Shown: positions 16,331-25,528 of the stretch, one piece after another
Layout: each line of letters opens with the position of its first letter
Numbering within the stretch: position 1 is the first letter of the stretch
Source of the DNA: Chloroflexota bacterium
Lineage (GTDB): Bacteria; Chloroflexota; UBA4733
Reading direction: 5' to 3'
DNA length: 37,986 nt
Assembly (NCBI GenBank): GCA_023381895.1
Contig: JAMCTA010000012.1
Span: forward strand, 1 to 37,986
The notes under the pieces: generated by a model
Seen by the model: the letters and a program-made list of their open reading frames with translations, nothing else
The model's database searches: none
Told to the model about the DNA's origin: nothing
Made by a program: the position numbers and the translations under genes

Positions 16331-17257
16331 ATGATGGCAACATTTGGACGCCTCATCACAGCAATGGCCACCCCGTTCGATGAGCAGCGCGAAGTAGACT
16401 ATGGGCAGGCCGCCCGCCTGGCAAAGGGGCTCATCGCCTGCGGAAGCGATAGTCTGGTCGTTGCTGGGACAACAGGTGAGTCACCAACACTGTCGGACGA
16501 AGAGAAAATACGTCTCTTCACGGACGTTAAGGCGGCTGTTGGGACTCGCGCCCAAGTCATTGCGGGTACGGGCAACTACAACACACGAGAGAGCGTCGAG
16601 CTCACACGACGAGCTGAAGAGGCCGGCGTGGATGGCATTCTTCTCGTGGTGCCCTACTACAACAAGCCCCCCCAGGAAGGGCTCTACCAACATTTCCGGG
16701 CCATCGCCGAAGCAACGCATCTGCCTTGCATCCTCTACAACGTGCCGAGCCGGACAGTCCTCAATATGGCCGCGGATACAGTGGTTCGGCTAAGCGAAAT
16801 CGACAATATTGTCGGAGTGAAAGAAGCTTCGGGGAATCTGGAGCAGGTAGGCGAAATCATCACGCGTGCGCGCCGGGGATTCCTTGTCTACAGTGGAAAC
16901 GATAGCGACACGCTCCCGATACTGTCTCTCGGTGGTTTCGGCGTCGTCAGCGTGGCGAGCCATCTCGTGGGAGAACGGATCGCGGAGATGATCCGCCGTG
17001 CCGTTGATGGTGAGCTAGAGAGCGCAGCATCTATCCATCGGGAGGTGATGCCACTGGTCAAAGCGCTCTTCCAAACGACGAGTCCCATTCCCTTGAAGGC
17101 GGCACTCAACCTTCTTGGGTTCAGCATGGGCACGCCACGGCTACCCCTCATCGAGCTCGACCCGAAGTCCACAGAGTCTCTGCGAACCCTCTTGGGCAGA
17201 ATGAAGCTCGATTCGTATCTGACAGCGGATGCTGTCGCCGCAGCGCGTGCTGGGTAG
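16331..17257 (+). CDS. dapA: 4-hydroxy-tetrahydrodipicolinate synthase
   Basis: First committed enzyme of lysine and diaminopimelate synthesis; it condenses pyruvate with aspartate semialdehyde. The 308 residues are slightly longer than the typical 290. Seen: TAMATPFDE at the N-terminus, the pyruvate-binding GTTGESPTLS, the catalytic tyrosine in LYNVPSRT, and the Schiff-base lysine in VGVKEASGN. Downstream, VYSGNDSDTLPIL and GGFGVVSVASHL match the family. ATG at 16331 (a second ATG follows) has GAGAGGAG at a good distance. The UDG gene begins at or just after its stop. DapA has close paralogues (N-acetylneuraminate lyase, KDG aldolase), but these motifs favour DapA. Confidence 0.93.
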   Translation: MMATFGRLITAMATPFDEQREVDYGQAARLAKGLIACGSDSLVVAGTTGESPTLSDEEKIRLFTDVKAAVGTRAQVIAGTGNYNTRESVELTRRAEEAGVDGILLVVPYYNKPPQEGLYQHFRAIAEATHLPCILYNVPSRTVLNMAADTVVRLSEIDNIVGVKEASGNLEQVGEIITRARRGFLVYSGNDSDTLPILSLGGFGVVSVASHLVGERIAEMIRRAVDGELESAASIHREVMPLVKALFQTTSPIPLKAALNLLGFSMGTPRLPLIELDPKSTESLRTLLGRMKLDSYLTADAVAAARAG

Positions 17258-17261
17258 CATA

Positions 17262-17900
17262 GTGCAGACCGAATCACGGCTCGGTACTCTGAGTAGAGTG
17301 ATCAGCTCCTGCACGAAGTGTGGCTTGTGCCGCACGCGAACGCGAGCTGTACCAGGAGAAGGGGCGGACCACCCCGAAGTGCTGTTTATTGGGGAAGGGC
17401 CGGGCTACCATGAGGATCAGCAGGGTCGCCCTTTTGTAGGGGCAGCAGGTAAATTCTTGGAAGAGATGCTGCGCAGTGCTGGGCTGTCTCGGTCTGAAGT
17501 ATTCATTACGAATGTAGTGAAGTGCCGGCCACCGAACAACCGCGATCCGCTTCCCGAGGAGATCGAGGCTTGCGTACCGTACCTTGATGAGCAGATTGCC
17601 GCATTGAACCCTATGGTCATTGTGACGCTTGGCCGCTTCTCGATGGCACGCTTCTTTCCGGATGAACGTATTTCACGTATTCACGGCATTTCACGCGTGT
17701 TAGACAGCCGGACAGTGGTTCCCCTCTACCATCCTGCTGCAGCTTTGCATCAGCAAACATTACGAGCCACTCTTGAGGCAGATTTCCGTAAACTACCTGG
17801 CATCATTGCAGAGGCGCGAGAGCGCCGAAGCGAGGGAAGCAGAGAAGCAGGCGATTCCTCCGCGAGGGAACCGTCCGTCGAGCAGCTGCGCCTTTTCTGA
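17262..17900 (+). CDS. udg: family 4 uracil-DNA glycosylase (Fe-S)
   Basis: Removes uracil from DNA. Numbering from GTG 17262 gives 212 residues, usual for family 4. The four iron-sulphur cysteines are present: C17 and C20 (CTKC), C88 (VVKCRPPNNR) and C104 (EIEACVPYL). Motif A reads GEGPGYHEDQQGRPFVGAAG and the C-terminal active-site motif is YHPAAAL. ATG at 17229 is an alternative start that would overlap dapA by 29 nt. The C-terminus carries a charged, low-complexity extension of about 30 residues ending in QLRLF, a tail that resembles PCNA- or clamp-binding peptides (QxxLF); this is inference. The MATE gene follows 30 nt downstream. Confidence 0.93.
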   Translation: MQTESRLGTLSRVISSCTKCGLCRTRTRAVPGEGADHPEVLFIGEGPGYHEDQQGRPFVGAAGKFLEEMLRSAGLSRSEVFITNVVKCRPPNNRDPLPEEIEACVPYLDEQIAALNPMVIVTLGRFSMARFFPDERISRIHGISRVLDSRTVVPLYHPAAALHQQTLRATLEADFRKLPGIIAEARERRSEGSREAGDSSAREPSVEQLRLF

Positions 17901-17930
17901 CCTTACGTCACGAGAGTGTGAGGGCGCCCG

Positions 17931-19313
17931 GTGGCTGCTGATCTGCTGACGTCGCCTCCAGCACAGCAGCTCACGGGAAGCGAAATTCGCCAGCACGTCA
18001 ACCGTCTGGCCTGGCCCGTAATCCTCGAGAATATGTTTCAGACCGCCCTCGGCGTCGTGGACTTGGCGATAGTGTCCCGGCTCGGAGCGGGCGCCATCGC
18101 TGGTGTCGGTACAGCGACGCAGCTGCTTTTCCTGGCCATTGCTGTGTTCACTGCGCTGGCCACGGGAACGACAGTGCTGGTTGCCCACGCAATCGGCGCT
18201 GGCAATCGTCGTGGTGCTGACCACGCGACAAAGCAGTCGCTCATTCTGGGCGTGCTCGTCGCTGCGGTCCTGGCAGTAGTGGGAACCCGATATGCGTCGG
18301 CCTCTATTGCCATCTTCAAGGTCCCTCCGGCAGTTGTGGCGCTCGGGGGCGTTTACATGCGTATTTCAGCCCAGTTATCCATCTTTTTCGTGCTGATGCT
18401 GGTGGCTGCCTCAGCCCTGCGTGGGGCGGGAGATACCCGGAGCCCGATGATGGTGACTGGGTTCATCAATATCATCAATGGTCTCCTCGCCTACGTGCTG
18501 GTGTTTGGCAAGTTCGGACTTCCAGCTCTTGGCGTGGCCGGCTCTGCGTGGGGCGCAGCGCTTGCTCGGTTCGTGGGATGCAGTATTCTTCTCCTTCTCC
18601 TGTTGCGCAAGAACGGTGTCACCACGATTCGAGGCGGCTGGGGATGGCGACCTAACTTGTCAATCATTCACCGGCTGCTCGAAGTTGGCCTTCCCGCAAT
18701 GGGCGAGCAGCTTGTCATTTCAGGTGGGTTCGTCATCTACGGATTCATGGTCATTTCACTGGGGACCGTAGTCTACGCCGCCCAGCGGATCACCTTCAAT
18801 GCCGTTGGCATCTCATTCCTGCCTGCTCTCGGATTCGCCGTGGCTGCGACCACGCTGACAGGTCAGAGCTTGGGGGCACACCGGCCCGAGCAGGCGCGGC
18901 GCGCTAGCATGTACTCGATGTGGATGTCAGTGATCTGGATGTCGTGTGCGGGGCTCATTCTGCTTGTGTTTGCAGAACCGATCATGCTGATCTTCACCAA
19001 CGACCCCAAAATTGATAGCATCGGTGTCCAGGCTCTCCGGGTGATGGCGTTCTCCCAACCCTTCTTCGGGATCTCGAACTCCCTGGCAGGCAGCCTGAGG
19101 GGTTCTGGAGATACTCGGTTTCCTATGATCGCCGCCATGCTCGGCATGTGGCTGATCAGACTGCCGGTGGGATGGCTTATTGGAATCCACCTGGGCTTTG
19201 GCTTACCCGGCGTCTATGCTTCGAGCGTCGCTGATGCGGCTGTGCGCTCTCTTCTCATCTGGCTTCGCTATAAGCGAGGATTCCAGACGCGAGTTCGACT
19301 CGCAGTGGCTTAG
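17931..19313 (+). CDS. MATE-family multidrug/Na+ or H+ antiporter
   Basis: 460-residue integral membrane exporter with about 12 hydrophobic segments in two related halves. Family features: an N-terminal LAWPVILENMFQTALGVVDLAIVSRLG, GAGNRRGADHA in the first half, ALRGAGDTRSPM, and the corresponding second-half motif SLAGSLRGSGDTRFPM. GQSLGAHRPEQARRA is the cytoplasmic loop of the second half. GTG at 17931 is used, 30 nt after the UDG stop; no closer Met gives a complete first helix. The substrate is unknown. It is in the same orientation as dapA and udg, though the gene after it is separated by 137 nt. Confidence 0.93.
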   Translation: MAADLLTSPPAQQLTGSEIRQHVNRLAWPVILENMFQTALGVVDLAIVSRLGAGAIAGVGTATQLLFLAIAVFTALATGTTVLVAHAIGAGNRRGADHATKQSLILGVLVAAVLAVVGTRYASASIAIFKVPPAVVALGGVYMRISAQLSIFFVLMLVAASALRGAGDTRSPMMVTGFINIINGLLAYVLVFGKFGLPALGVAGSAWGAALARFVGCSILLLLLLRKNGVTTIRGGWGWRPNLSIIHRLLEVGLPAMGEQLVISGGFVIYGFMVISLGTVVYAAQRITFNAVGISFLPALGFAVAATTLTGQSLGAHRPEQARRASMYSMWMSVIWMSCAGLILLVFAEPIMLIFTNDPKIDSIGVQALRVMAFSQPFFGISNSLAGSLRGSGDTRFPMIAAMLGMWLIRLPVGWLIGIHLGFGLPGVYASSVADAAVRSLLIWLRYKRGFQTRVRLAVA

Positions 19314-19450
19314 TTGACTCCGCTCTCATGAATCGCAAACGGCAAGGCTTCATCGTTCCCAAGAGACACATCGCTCGGGACAAGCAGCCAATTTTACGCT
19401 GGGACCTTCAGGCCATACTGCTCGTCGTGTCACAGCCATTCTGACTCACG

Positions 19451-21445
19451 GTGCTAGCATCGGCGAGGCAGTGGACGAGAAGGCGAGCAAAGTCTTTGTC
19501 TAGCGCGAGAGCTCATCACTATTACGAGATTAGGTATGTGCGCCCGCTTTTTGCTATTATGTTTGCGGTGATCCTTGCGTTACCAGCGGAGCCTCACGGT
19601 GCAGAGGCGGCTCCCGCTCCATCCCCCTATCTCTTGCCTTGGCCTGGAGGGGAGAGCTTCATCTGCGAGCAGGGCAACAATGGTGCCTTCAGTCACACAG
19701 GTCTCCAGGAGTATGCTTGGGATTTTGCGATGCCTGTGGGAAGCGTCGTGCTTGCGGCGCGCTCTGGTACTGTGCGCTATGTCTACCAGGACAGCAACGT
19801 TGGCGGCACTGTCTGGTCGCTCGATGCCAACAAGGGCAACTACGTGGTCATTGACCAGGGAGACGGCACGAGCGCGCTGTACCTGCACCTCATGTATCAC
19901 GGTGCGCTTGTCAAGGTCGGGCAGCGTGTGAGCCAGGGGCAGCCGATCGCGTTTAGCGGTGCGACGGGATTCGCTAGTGGGCCACACCTGCACTTTGAAG
20001 TGGAGAAGACCGTACCGTTCGATCCCTTTGCGCAGTCGATCCCTGCATCGTTCGCAGACGTCAGCACAAACAATGGCGTGCCAGTTCAAGGACAAGCGTA
20101 CATCTCGAAGAACGTGCATGTCTCAGTGACGCATGCTCCGGTCATCATCAACTTGGCACAAGAAAACTTACCGCCCGTGGCTACCTCTGGGGACCCGGCA
20201 CCACAAGGGCAGCCCAACGACGCCTTTGTTGCGGACGTGAACTACCCCGATGGCACGGCACTCCTTCCTGGCACAGCCGTGACCAAACAGTGGACCATTC
20301 AAAACGACGGAACCGTGGCTTGGCCGGCGGGAACACATCTTGAGCTCCAGGGCATCAGCGGCTTCAAGGTCGTATCGCTGGGGACCGTGCCGTCTACACC
20401 TCCGGGTCAGAAAGCCAATGTGTCAGTGACTCTACGGACGCCACCTACGCAAGGAGGCGTCGGTGCGTATTTCCGTCTTGCAACGTCTTCTGGCTCTGAA
20501 TTCGGTGATGAGCTGTGGATTCGAGGACAAGTCCACGGTCACGTTCCTACCGAACCGGTTACAGCTAATCCTCACGGAGGTCTCTATTTTCCTCAGACTG
20601 GCCATAACGTTCTTTGGCCGTTCGAACAGTTCTTCTTGGCCTATGGTGGGGTGAACACATTCGGGTATCCGCGCACGGAGGCATTCCATGAGGGTGGCTT
20701 CTTGGTGCAGTACTTCCAGAGGGGGCGGATGGAGTATCATCCGGAGCTGCCAGCGGGACAGCAGATACAACTCACGCTGTTGGGCGATACCCTGACAAAG
20801 AGCCAACAGCCATTCCCGAAGTCGGCACCTGGTCAGTCGTCCGCTGAGCACGAATATTTTCCTCAGACCGGCCACTGGGTGAACTATGGATTCCTGCACT
20901 TCTTCCAACAGCACGGCGGACTTACGGTCTTTGGATATCCGATCTCCAATGAGATGCCGCTACCAGGGGTGCCGGGCGGTACAGAGCAGTGGTTTCAACG
21001 GGCTCGGCTGGAATACCATCCTGAGCTAGCAGGAACGCCATATGTCATTCAGCCCGGCCTTCTCGGCGACGAGTACCTGACCCAAATTGGCTGGCTACCG
21101 CTACCCCCGGAGACGGCGAACATCGGGCCGGCAACCGTTCCCCAAGCGCAGTCGCAGCCGACGCCTCCTCCGCCATCGCCGTCGCCGGCACCCTCACCAA
21201 CTGCCACTGCGACACCACCAGCTACCAAGGCAACTGTCGATCTGCCTGCATCGGGTACGGCAACGGTGACCGCCTGGGGCCTGCGAATTCACCAAAGTCC
21301 TGACGTGGCCGCGGTCGTGGTAGGTTACCTTACGCATAATGAGGTAGTGCAGGTGTTGGGGCGATCAGGAGACTGGATTCACGTTGCGTATGGTGGATCT
21401 CTCAACGGCTACGTGGATGGTCACTTCCTCTCATTCCACCAGTGA
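19451..21445 (+). CDS. secreted M23 metallopeptidase with NBR1-like Ig, FGYP repeats and SH3 domain
   Basis: 664-residue exported multidomain protein. Hydrophobic export segment at about 31-52. The M23 (LytM-like) peptidase at about 58-195 has its zinc and catalytic residues: H82, D91, H146, H179 and H181 (HLHF). An NBR1-type immunoglobulin-like (FW) domain occupies about 258-362, with KQWTIQNDGTVAWPAG. Two repeats (about 379-447 and 469-541) share YFPQTGH...FGYP...YFQR/WFQR...EYHPEL...LLGD. A Pro/Thr/Ser-rich linker (560-592) precedes an SH3-type domain (about 600-662). It probably cleaves or binds peptidoglycan-like or other cell-surface substrates outside the membrane. GTG 19451 is assumed; internal starts nearer residue 29 are possible. 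GT39 begins with no gap after its stop. Confidence 0.88.
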   Translation: MLASARQWTRRRAKSLSSARAHHYYEIRYVRPLFAIMFAVILALPAEPHGAEAAPAPSPYLLPWPGGESFICEQGNNGAFSHTGLQEYAWDFAMPVGSVVLAARSGTVRYVYQDSNVGGTVWSLDANKGNYVVIDQGDGTSALYLHLMYHGALVKVGQRVSQGQPIAFSGATGFASGPHLHFEVEKTVPFDPFAQSIPASFADVSTNNGVPVQGQAYISKNVHVSVTHAPVIINLAQENLPPVATSGDPAPQGQPNDAFVADVNYPDGTALLPGTAVTKQWTIQNDGTVAWPAGTHLELQGISGFKVVSLGTVPSTPPGQKANVSVTLRTPPTQGGVGAYFRLATSSGSEFGDELWIRGQVHGHVPTEPVTANPHGGLYFPQTGHNVLWPFEQFFLAYGGVNTFGYPRTEAFHEGGFLVQYFQRGRMEYHPELPAGQQIQLTLLGDTLTKSQQPFPKSAPGQSSAEHEYFPQTGHWVNYGFLHFFQQHGGLTVFGYPISNEMPLPGVPGGTEQWFQRARLEYHPELAGTPYVIQPGLLGDEYLTQIGWLPLPPETANIGPATVPQAQSQPTPPPPSPSPAPSPTATATPPATKATVDLPASGTATVTAWGLRIHQSPDVAAVVVGYLTHNEVVQVLGRSGDWIHVAYGGSLNGYVDGHFLSFHQ

Positions 21446-23131
21446 ATGACCATCCCATCCAAGATGTGGGCGGCGGTGCCTTCTGACACACCCGCGGCTC
21501 AGACTTCCTCACAGCCCGCGAGCACAGATTCACTAGCGCCCACGATCCGGTGGTGGACTGACGCTCTTGTCCTAGCAGCCATTGTTGGTGTCTGCCTAGG
21601 TGTGCGGATATGGCTCAACATTCGCAGTGACTGGATGATCGACGGCGACGAGGCACTGTTCGGTATCGGAGCAGAACGCATTCTTCGCGGTCAGTTCCCC
21701 GTCTTTCTCTACGGTGTGCCGTACATGGGCGTGATCCAGAGCTACCTTGCAGCACCGTTTATCGCTGTATTTGGACCGCGTCCGGCCGCTCTGCGCGTGG
21801 CCACTCTCATTGAAGCGATGGTCCTCGTGATGTCTACCTGGCACCTGGCGCGGCTGCTCTACGATCGACGTACGGCTCTGTGCGCTGCTCTCTTCGCGGC
21901 ATTACCAACTCTGTACGTGGCTTCCCAAGGTTTGAAAGTGTGGGGCTCGTACGTGGGCATCATGGCCCTAGGAACTGAAGTCGCCGCAGTCTGCTGGTGG
22001 ATACGACAACATCCGAGTACCTGTTCGGCGCGAGTATGGTTCGTGGTAGGCGTCCTGACCGGTGTTGCCGTGTGGTCGAATGACCTTGTGATCTACTACC
22101 TCGCCACAGCCGTCATCGTACTTCCGTGGCGGAAGGTCAGGCTGTGGATATTGCGGGCTATGGGAGGATTCCTGCCTGGTCTTGCCCTGGGCGGTGCACC
22201 GCTCTGGCTCTACAACCTTCAGCACGCAGGCGCGACATTGCGCTTCCTCTTGGAGGGGAGCGGTGCGGCGAACCCGGAATATGCTGCCGTGACACGGATT
22301 CTTGTGAAACAACTCCTACCCCACGTCATCGGCTGGAGTGATCCGTGGCAGACCGGGCGCGCAGCGATGCTTGCAGGTCCCGTGGTAGCGGCGATTGCGT
22401 TGAGTGGATTGGTATTCTTGTTCTGGGACACTACGCTTGCAGCATTGTGTCATCGCTCGGCTCAGCGCATTATTGGGAGCTCGTGGCCTCTCGCCTGTTT
22501 CGTCGTCATCGTCTTCTTGGTCTACCTCGTCAGCGGGTTCGGGCGACCTTCGTTAGGGCCCTTCGACGCCAGTGGTCGCTATCTTCTTCCTCTCTGGACG
22601 GCAGCGGCAATTGGATCGGGGGCGTTGATCACACGTGTGGGTAAGCGTTGGCGCTTGCTGGGGGCGATGATTCTCTGTTTCTACGGTGTAGCTGTGTTGC
22701 TGACATACCGAGGAAGCAACCCGCGGCTCGTATTTCAGTCACCCTACTGGAGTAATCTCCCACTTGATAACCGTCCACTCGTGCAGTGGCTCGAGAAATC
22801 TGGAATCACGGAGGTGTGGATGAATCATTGGGCAGGAGATGTTGTGATGTACCTCAGCGATGAGCGCATCAAGGCTGCCGACTACTACGACATCGTGGTC
22901 GGCCACGGCATTGATCGCTTTCCTAGCGTCTTCGTGGATGTGAGCCGTTCGGCTCACACGGCTTTCGTGGTGATTGCACCTGGAGATCCGCACCCCCCGT
23001 TAGAAGCGATATTACGTGCTCGAGGTGTACCCTTTGATCAGCGTGTCATTGGCCCTTACCACATCTTCGCTCCTACTGCGGGACGGGTTGATCCTCAGCG
23101 TGTCGTCACAGGGCTGCGTTATCCCTACTGA
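21446..23131 (+). CDS. GT39-family (PMT-like) membrane glycosyltransferase
   Basis: 561-residue polytopic membrane protein. It has about 11 hydrophobic segments and a soluble C-terminal part (about 435-561). The first extracytoplasmic loop holds the acidic DGDEALFGIGAERILRG motif (residues about 66-82), as in GT39/PMT and ArnT-like lipid-linked sugar transferases. The acceptor is unknown: protein O-mannosylation, lipid or glycan modification are all possible. The ATG lies directly after the M23 stop (TGAATG), so the two are likely cotranscribed and coupled. Its 3' end overlaps the convergent DoxX-like gene by 26 nt. Confidence 0.78.
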   Translation: MTIPSKMWAAVPSDTPAAQTSSQPASTDSLAPTIRWWTDALVLAAIVGVCLGVRIWLNIRSDWMIDGDEALFGIGAERILRGQFPVFLYGVPYMGVIQSYLAAPFIAVFGPRPAALRVATLIEAMVLVMSTWHLARLLYDRRTALCAALFAALPTLYVASQGLKVWGSYVGIMALGTEVAAVCWWIRQHPSTCSARVWFVVGVLTGVAVWSNDLVIYYLATAVIVLPWRKVRLWILRAMGGFLPGLALGGAPLWLYNLQHAGATLRFLLEGSGAANPEYAAVTRILVKQLLPHVIGWSDPWQTGRAAMLAGPVVAAIALSGLVFLFWDTTLAALCHRSAQRIIGSSWPLACFVVIVFLVYLVSGFGRPSLGPFDASGRYLLPLWTAAAIGSGALITRVGKRWRLLGAMILCFYGVAVLLTYRGSNPRLVFQSPYWSNLPLDNRPLVQWLEKSGITEVWMNHWAGDVVMYLSDERIKAADYYDIVVGHGIDRFPSVFVDVSRSAHTAFVVIAPGDPHPPLEAILRARGVPFDQRVIGPYHIFAPTAGRVDPQRVVTGLRYPY

Positions 23132-23594
23132 GAGTCAGGCGATGGACGAGTACGCTCAAGCAGAGTAGGGCGACGTTGCCCGCGTAGCTCGTCAGCACCT
23201 GGCCAAGAGGTGGGAGCGAGCGCGCTTTCGGCCAGGTAGGGAGGCAGGAACAGATGCGTATGGGATCTCCGCCACGATGGGGCCAGGCGAGCTTTACGAT
23301 GCTGAAAGCGCCAACCAGCAGCATTGAGATCATCCCGGTCAGTTTCGGCCGCCTCCCGGTCGCCACAGCGGCACCGAGTACGAGTTCCGTGATGCCAATC
23401 AGCCGGGTAATGGCGTCGATGTGATGCAGTGGCACCCCACGAAAGGAGGCAACGTACAACCGTACATCAGCGAATGCGCGGAACTTCCACAAGCCGGCCA
23501 CCAGCCACAGACCGCCGAGGGCAGCGCAACTCGTTGCCTGCCATACTTTCCTGTCGGGCACGTCGGTTCTCTGCCTTTCCGCCGTTGACCTCAA
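23106..23594 (-). CDS. DoxX/MauE-like membrane protein
   Basis: 162-residue protein with about four hydrophobic segments: 21-39, 62-80, 84-102 and 135-152. It resembles the DoxX/MauE family: GLWLVAGLWKFRAF at the first helix, GITELVLGAAVATGRR, and a conserved cysteine pair C115-x-C117 after the third helix, as in MauE-type proteins linked to thiol redox chemistry. The TTG start at 23594 overlaps the stop of the upstream ABC permease (TTGA), so it is probably the last gene of the ABC operon. GTG at codon 12 is an alternative start. The tail overlaps the convergent GT39 gene. The partner and substrate are unknown. Confidence 0.62.
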   Translation of the reverse strand: MRSTAERQRTDVPDRKVWQATSCAALGGLWLVAGLWKFRAFADVRLYVASFRGVPLHHIDAITRLIGITELVLGAAVATGRRPKLTGMISMLLVGAFSIVKLAWPHRGGDPIRICSCLPTWPKARSLPPLGQVLTSYAGNVALLCLSVLVHRLTLSRDNAAL

Positions 23595-24478
23595 CGGCTG
23601 ACACCAGCCAGTGTGATGCCTTGAATGAAGTACTTCTGGAAGATGAAGAAGAGGACGAAGATCGGCGCGACTGAGGCGACGGTCATCGCCATCATCCAGT
23701 TCAAGTGCAAGGTCGCGTACTGGCCCTCAAAATACGTCAGACCGAGAGATATCGGAAAGTTGCTCTGTGAGGTCTCGTAGATCAGCGGACCGAAGAAGTC
23801 ATTCCAAGCAAAGATGGCCTGGAACAAGGCGACGACGCCCAGCGCCGGCTTGCTCAGAGGAAGCACGATGCGCCACCAGATGCCAAACTCACCTGCACCA
23901 TCGATCCGTGCCGCATCATCGAGGTTGCTTGGAAGTCCCATGAAGAACTGGCGCAGGAGAAAGATACTGAATGCGTTCACACCAAACCATTGCGGGACGA
24001 TCAACGGTAAGAGCGTATTCACCCAATGCATGTCGGTGAAGAGCAGATATACCGGAATGAGGGTGACCTGCGGTGGAAGCATCAGTGTGGCAAGCACGAT
24101 GAGGAAAATGGGGTCGCGAAGGCGGAAGTGAAGTCTGGACAGCGCATACGCAGCAAGACTGCAACTAAAGAGAACACCGGCGGTCGAAAGTCCAGCGTAA
24201 ATGAACGATATGAAGAAGAAGTGACCGAAGCCGACTGACGCCCAGGCGTGCGGGTAGTTCGCGAGATCGAAGAAGCTGGGAATCCACGTTGGTGGAAAAG
24301 TCATCGCCTCGCTAGTCGGCTTGACCGACGTTGAAAGCATCCACAACAGCGGTATTGCAAAGACGATCGCTATTGCTGCCAGTAATACATATGTGAGGAC
24401 GCGGCCGATGACGCCAAGCCAGTTGTGCCGACGTACATGCATCGCTAATGTGGCGTCCATGGAGGCAAGCATGCTCAT
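23591..24478 (-). CDS. sugar ABC transporter permease, MalG-like
   Basis: 295-residue permease of the carbohydrate uptake CUT1 family with six hydrophobic segments. The EAA loop is present: DDAARIDGAGEFGIWWRIVLPLSKP. The N-terminal region has VLTYVLLAAIAIVFAIPLLWMLSTSVKP, typical of the MalG-type subunit. ATG at 24478 is chosen because GGAG lies 8 nt upstream; a long frame continues to 24682 but would overlap the previous permease. It lies 70 nt after the first permease. The stop codon overlaps the DoxX-like gene's TTG start. No ATP-binding protein is encoded here; a shared MalK/MsiK-type ATPase elsewhere is expected. Confidence 0.93.
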   Translation of the reverse strand: MSMLASMDATLAMHVRRHNWLGVIGRVLTYVLLAAIAIVFAIPLLWMLSTSVKPTSEAMTFPPTWIPSFFDLANYPHAWASVGFGHFFFISFIYAGLSTAGVLFSCSLAAYALSRLHFRLRDPIFLIVLATLMLPPQVTLIPVYLLFTDMHWVNTLLPLIVPQWFGVNAFSIFLLRQFFMGLPSNLDDAARIDGAGEFGIWWRIVLPLSKPALGVVALFQAIFAWNDFFGPLIYETSQSNFPISLGLTYFEGQYATLHLNWMMAMTVASVAPIFVLFFIFQKYFIQGITLAGVSR

Positions 24479-24548
24479 TTTCATCTCCAACCCTAGCCAA
24501 AGCATGATCAATGCACATAGCTCCGGCGATTCTTGCGGTTCTTGGCTG

Positions 24549-25493
24549 CTATTCTGAGCCGTAGAACACCCGCTGCGCGAATCCGCGAAAGATGAGCGCG
24601 GTAAACGCGACGATAATGAGGAAAATAACCCAGGCGAGCGCGCTGGCATAACCCATGCGGAATTCTTCGAAAGCGGCCTCATACAGATATAAGACCAGTG
24701 TCGTGGTGGCGTGACCGGGGCCCCCGTTCGTGATGATGTAGGTCGGAATGAATACCTGAAACGAGCCGATCAGGCCGAGCACGACGTTGAAGAGGATCTG
24801 AGGGGTCAGCATCGGCAGTGTAATACGGCGAAAGAGCGCCAGCGCCGTCGCTCCGTCCACCTTGGCGGCCTCGTAGAGATCGTGCTGGATACCCTGCAAA
24901 CCGGCGAGATAGATCAGCATGGCACCGCCGATGCTCCAGAAGCTGATGATGATGAGAGAGAGCATGGCCGTGTGGATGCCGTAGATCCACTGTGGTCCCT
25001 GAATATGGAATAAGCTGTACAGCATGGAGTTCAGCATCCCGAACTGGGGCTGAAAGATCCACTCCCAGAGGATTGCCGTGGCGACGCCGGTGATGACAGA
25101 GGGAACGTAGAATAGCGTGCGAAAGAGCCCCTCGCCCCAGACCCGCTGGTTGAGCAAGACAGCCAGGAGTAGGGCAATAACCGTGCCGAGCGGCACCGCT
25201 CCCGCGACGTAAATGACCGTAGCTCTGAGAGATTGCCAGAATAGCGAGCCGCCCACGAACATGTGACCGTAGTTGGCAAAGCCGATGAAACGCGGTGGAT
25301 GAAGGATGTCGTACTTGGTGAAGCTCAGCGCGAGAGAATCGATCATTGGCCACAGCGTGAACACGAGAAATCCAATGGTCCACGGCAAGAGGAAGAGGAT
25401 GGCCATACGGCTCTGCGTGCTCAGTCGCCATGGCCACAGGCGTGACGTCGCAGCCTGATGATGGACGAGTGATTCGCTCGTTATTCTTGCCAT
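24549..25493 (-). CDS. sugar ABC transporter permease, MalF-like
   Basis: 314-residue CUT1-family permease with six hydrophobic segments. The EAA loop reads LYEAAKVDGATALALFRRITLPMLTP. The periplasmic-side TNGGPGHATTTLVLYLYEAAF motif near the C-terminus is typical of MalF/LacF/UgpA-type subunits. The start is ATG 25493 (MARITSE), with GAAAGAG upstream; the longer frame to 25568 would run through the intercistronic stem-loop. It is separated by 82 nt from the binding protein gene, and that gap contains a 12-bp hairpin. Substrate specificity cannot be read from permeases alone. Confidence 0.93.
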   Translation of the reverse strand: MARITSESLVHHQAATSRLWPWRLSTQSRMAILFLLPWTIGFLVFTLWPMIDSLALSFTKYDILHPPRFIGFANYGHMFVGGSLFWQSLRATVIYVAGAVPLGTVIALLLAVLLNQRVWGEGLFRTLFYVPSVITGVATAILWEWIFQPQFGMLNSMLYSLFHIQGPQWIYGIHTAMLSLIIISFWSIGGAMLIYLAGLQGIQHDLYEAAKVDGATALALFRRITLPMLTPQILFNVVLGLIGSFQVFIPTYIITNGGPGHATTTLVLYLYEAAFEEFRMGYASALAWVIFLIIVAFTALIFRGFAQRVFYGSE

Positions 25494-25528
25494 TGCATTA
25501 CTCTTTCCGCGCCCAAGACGCCGGGAGT

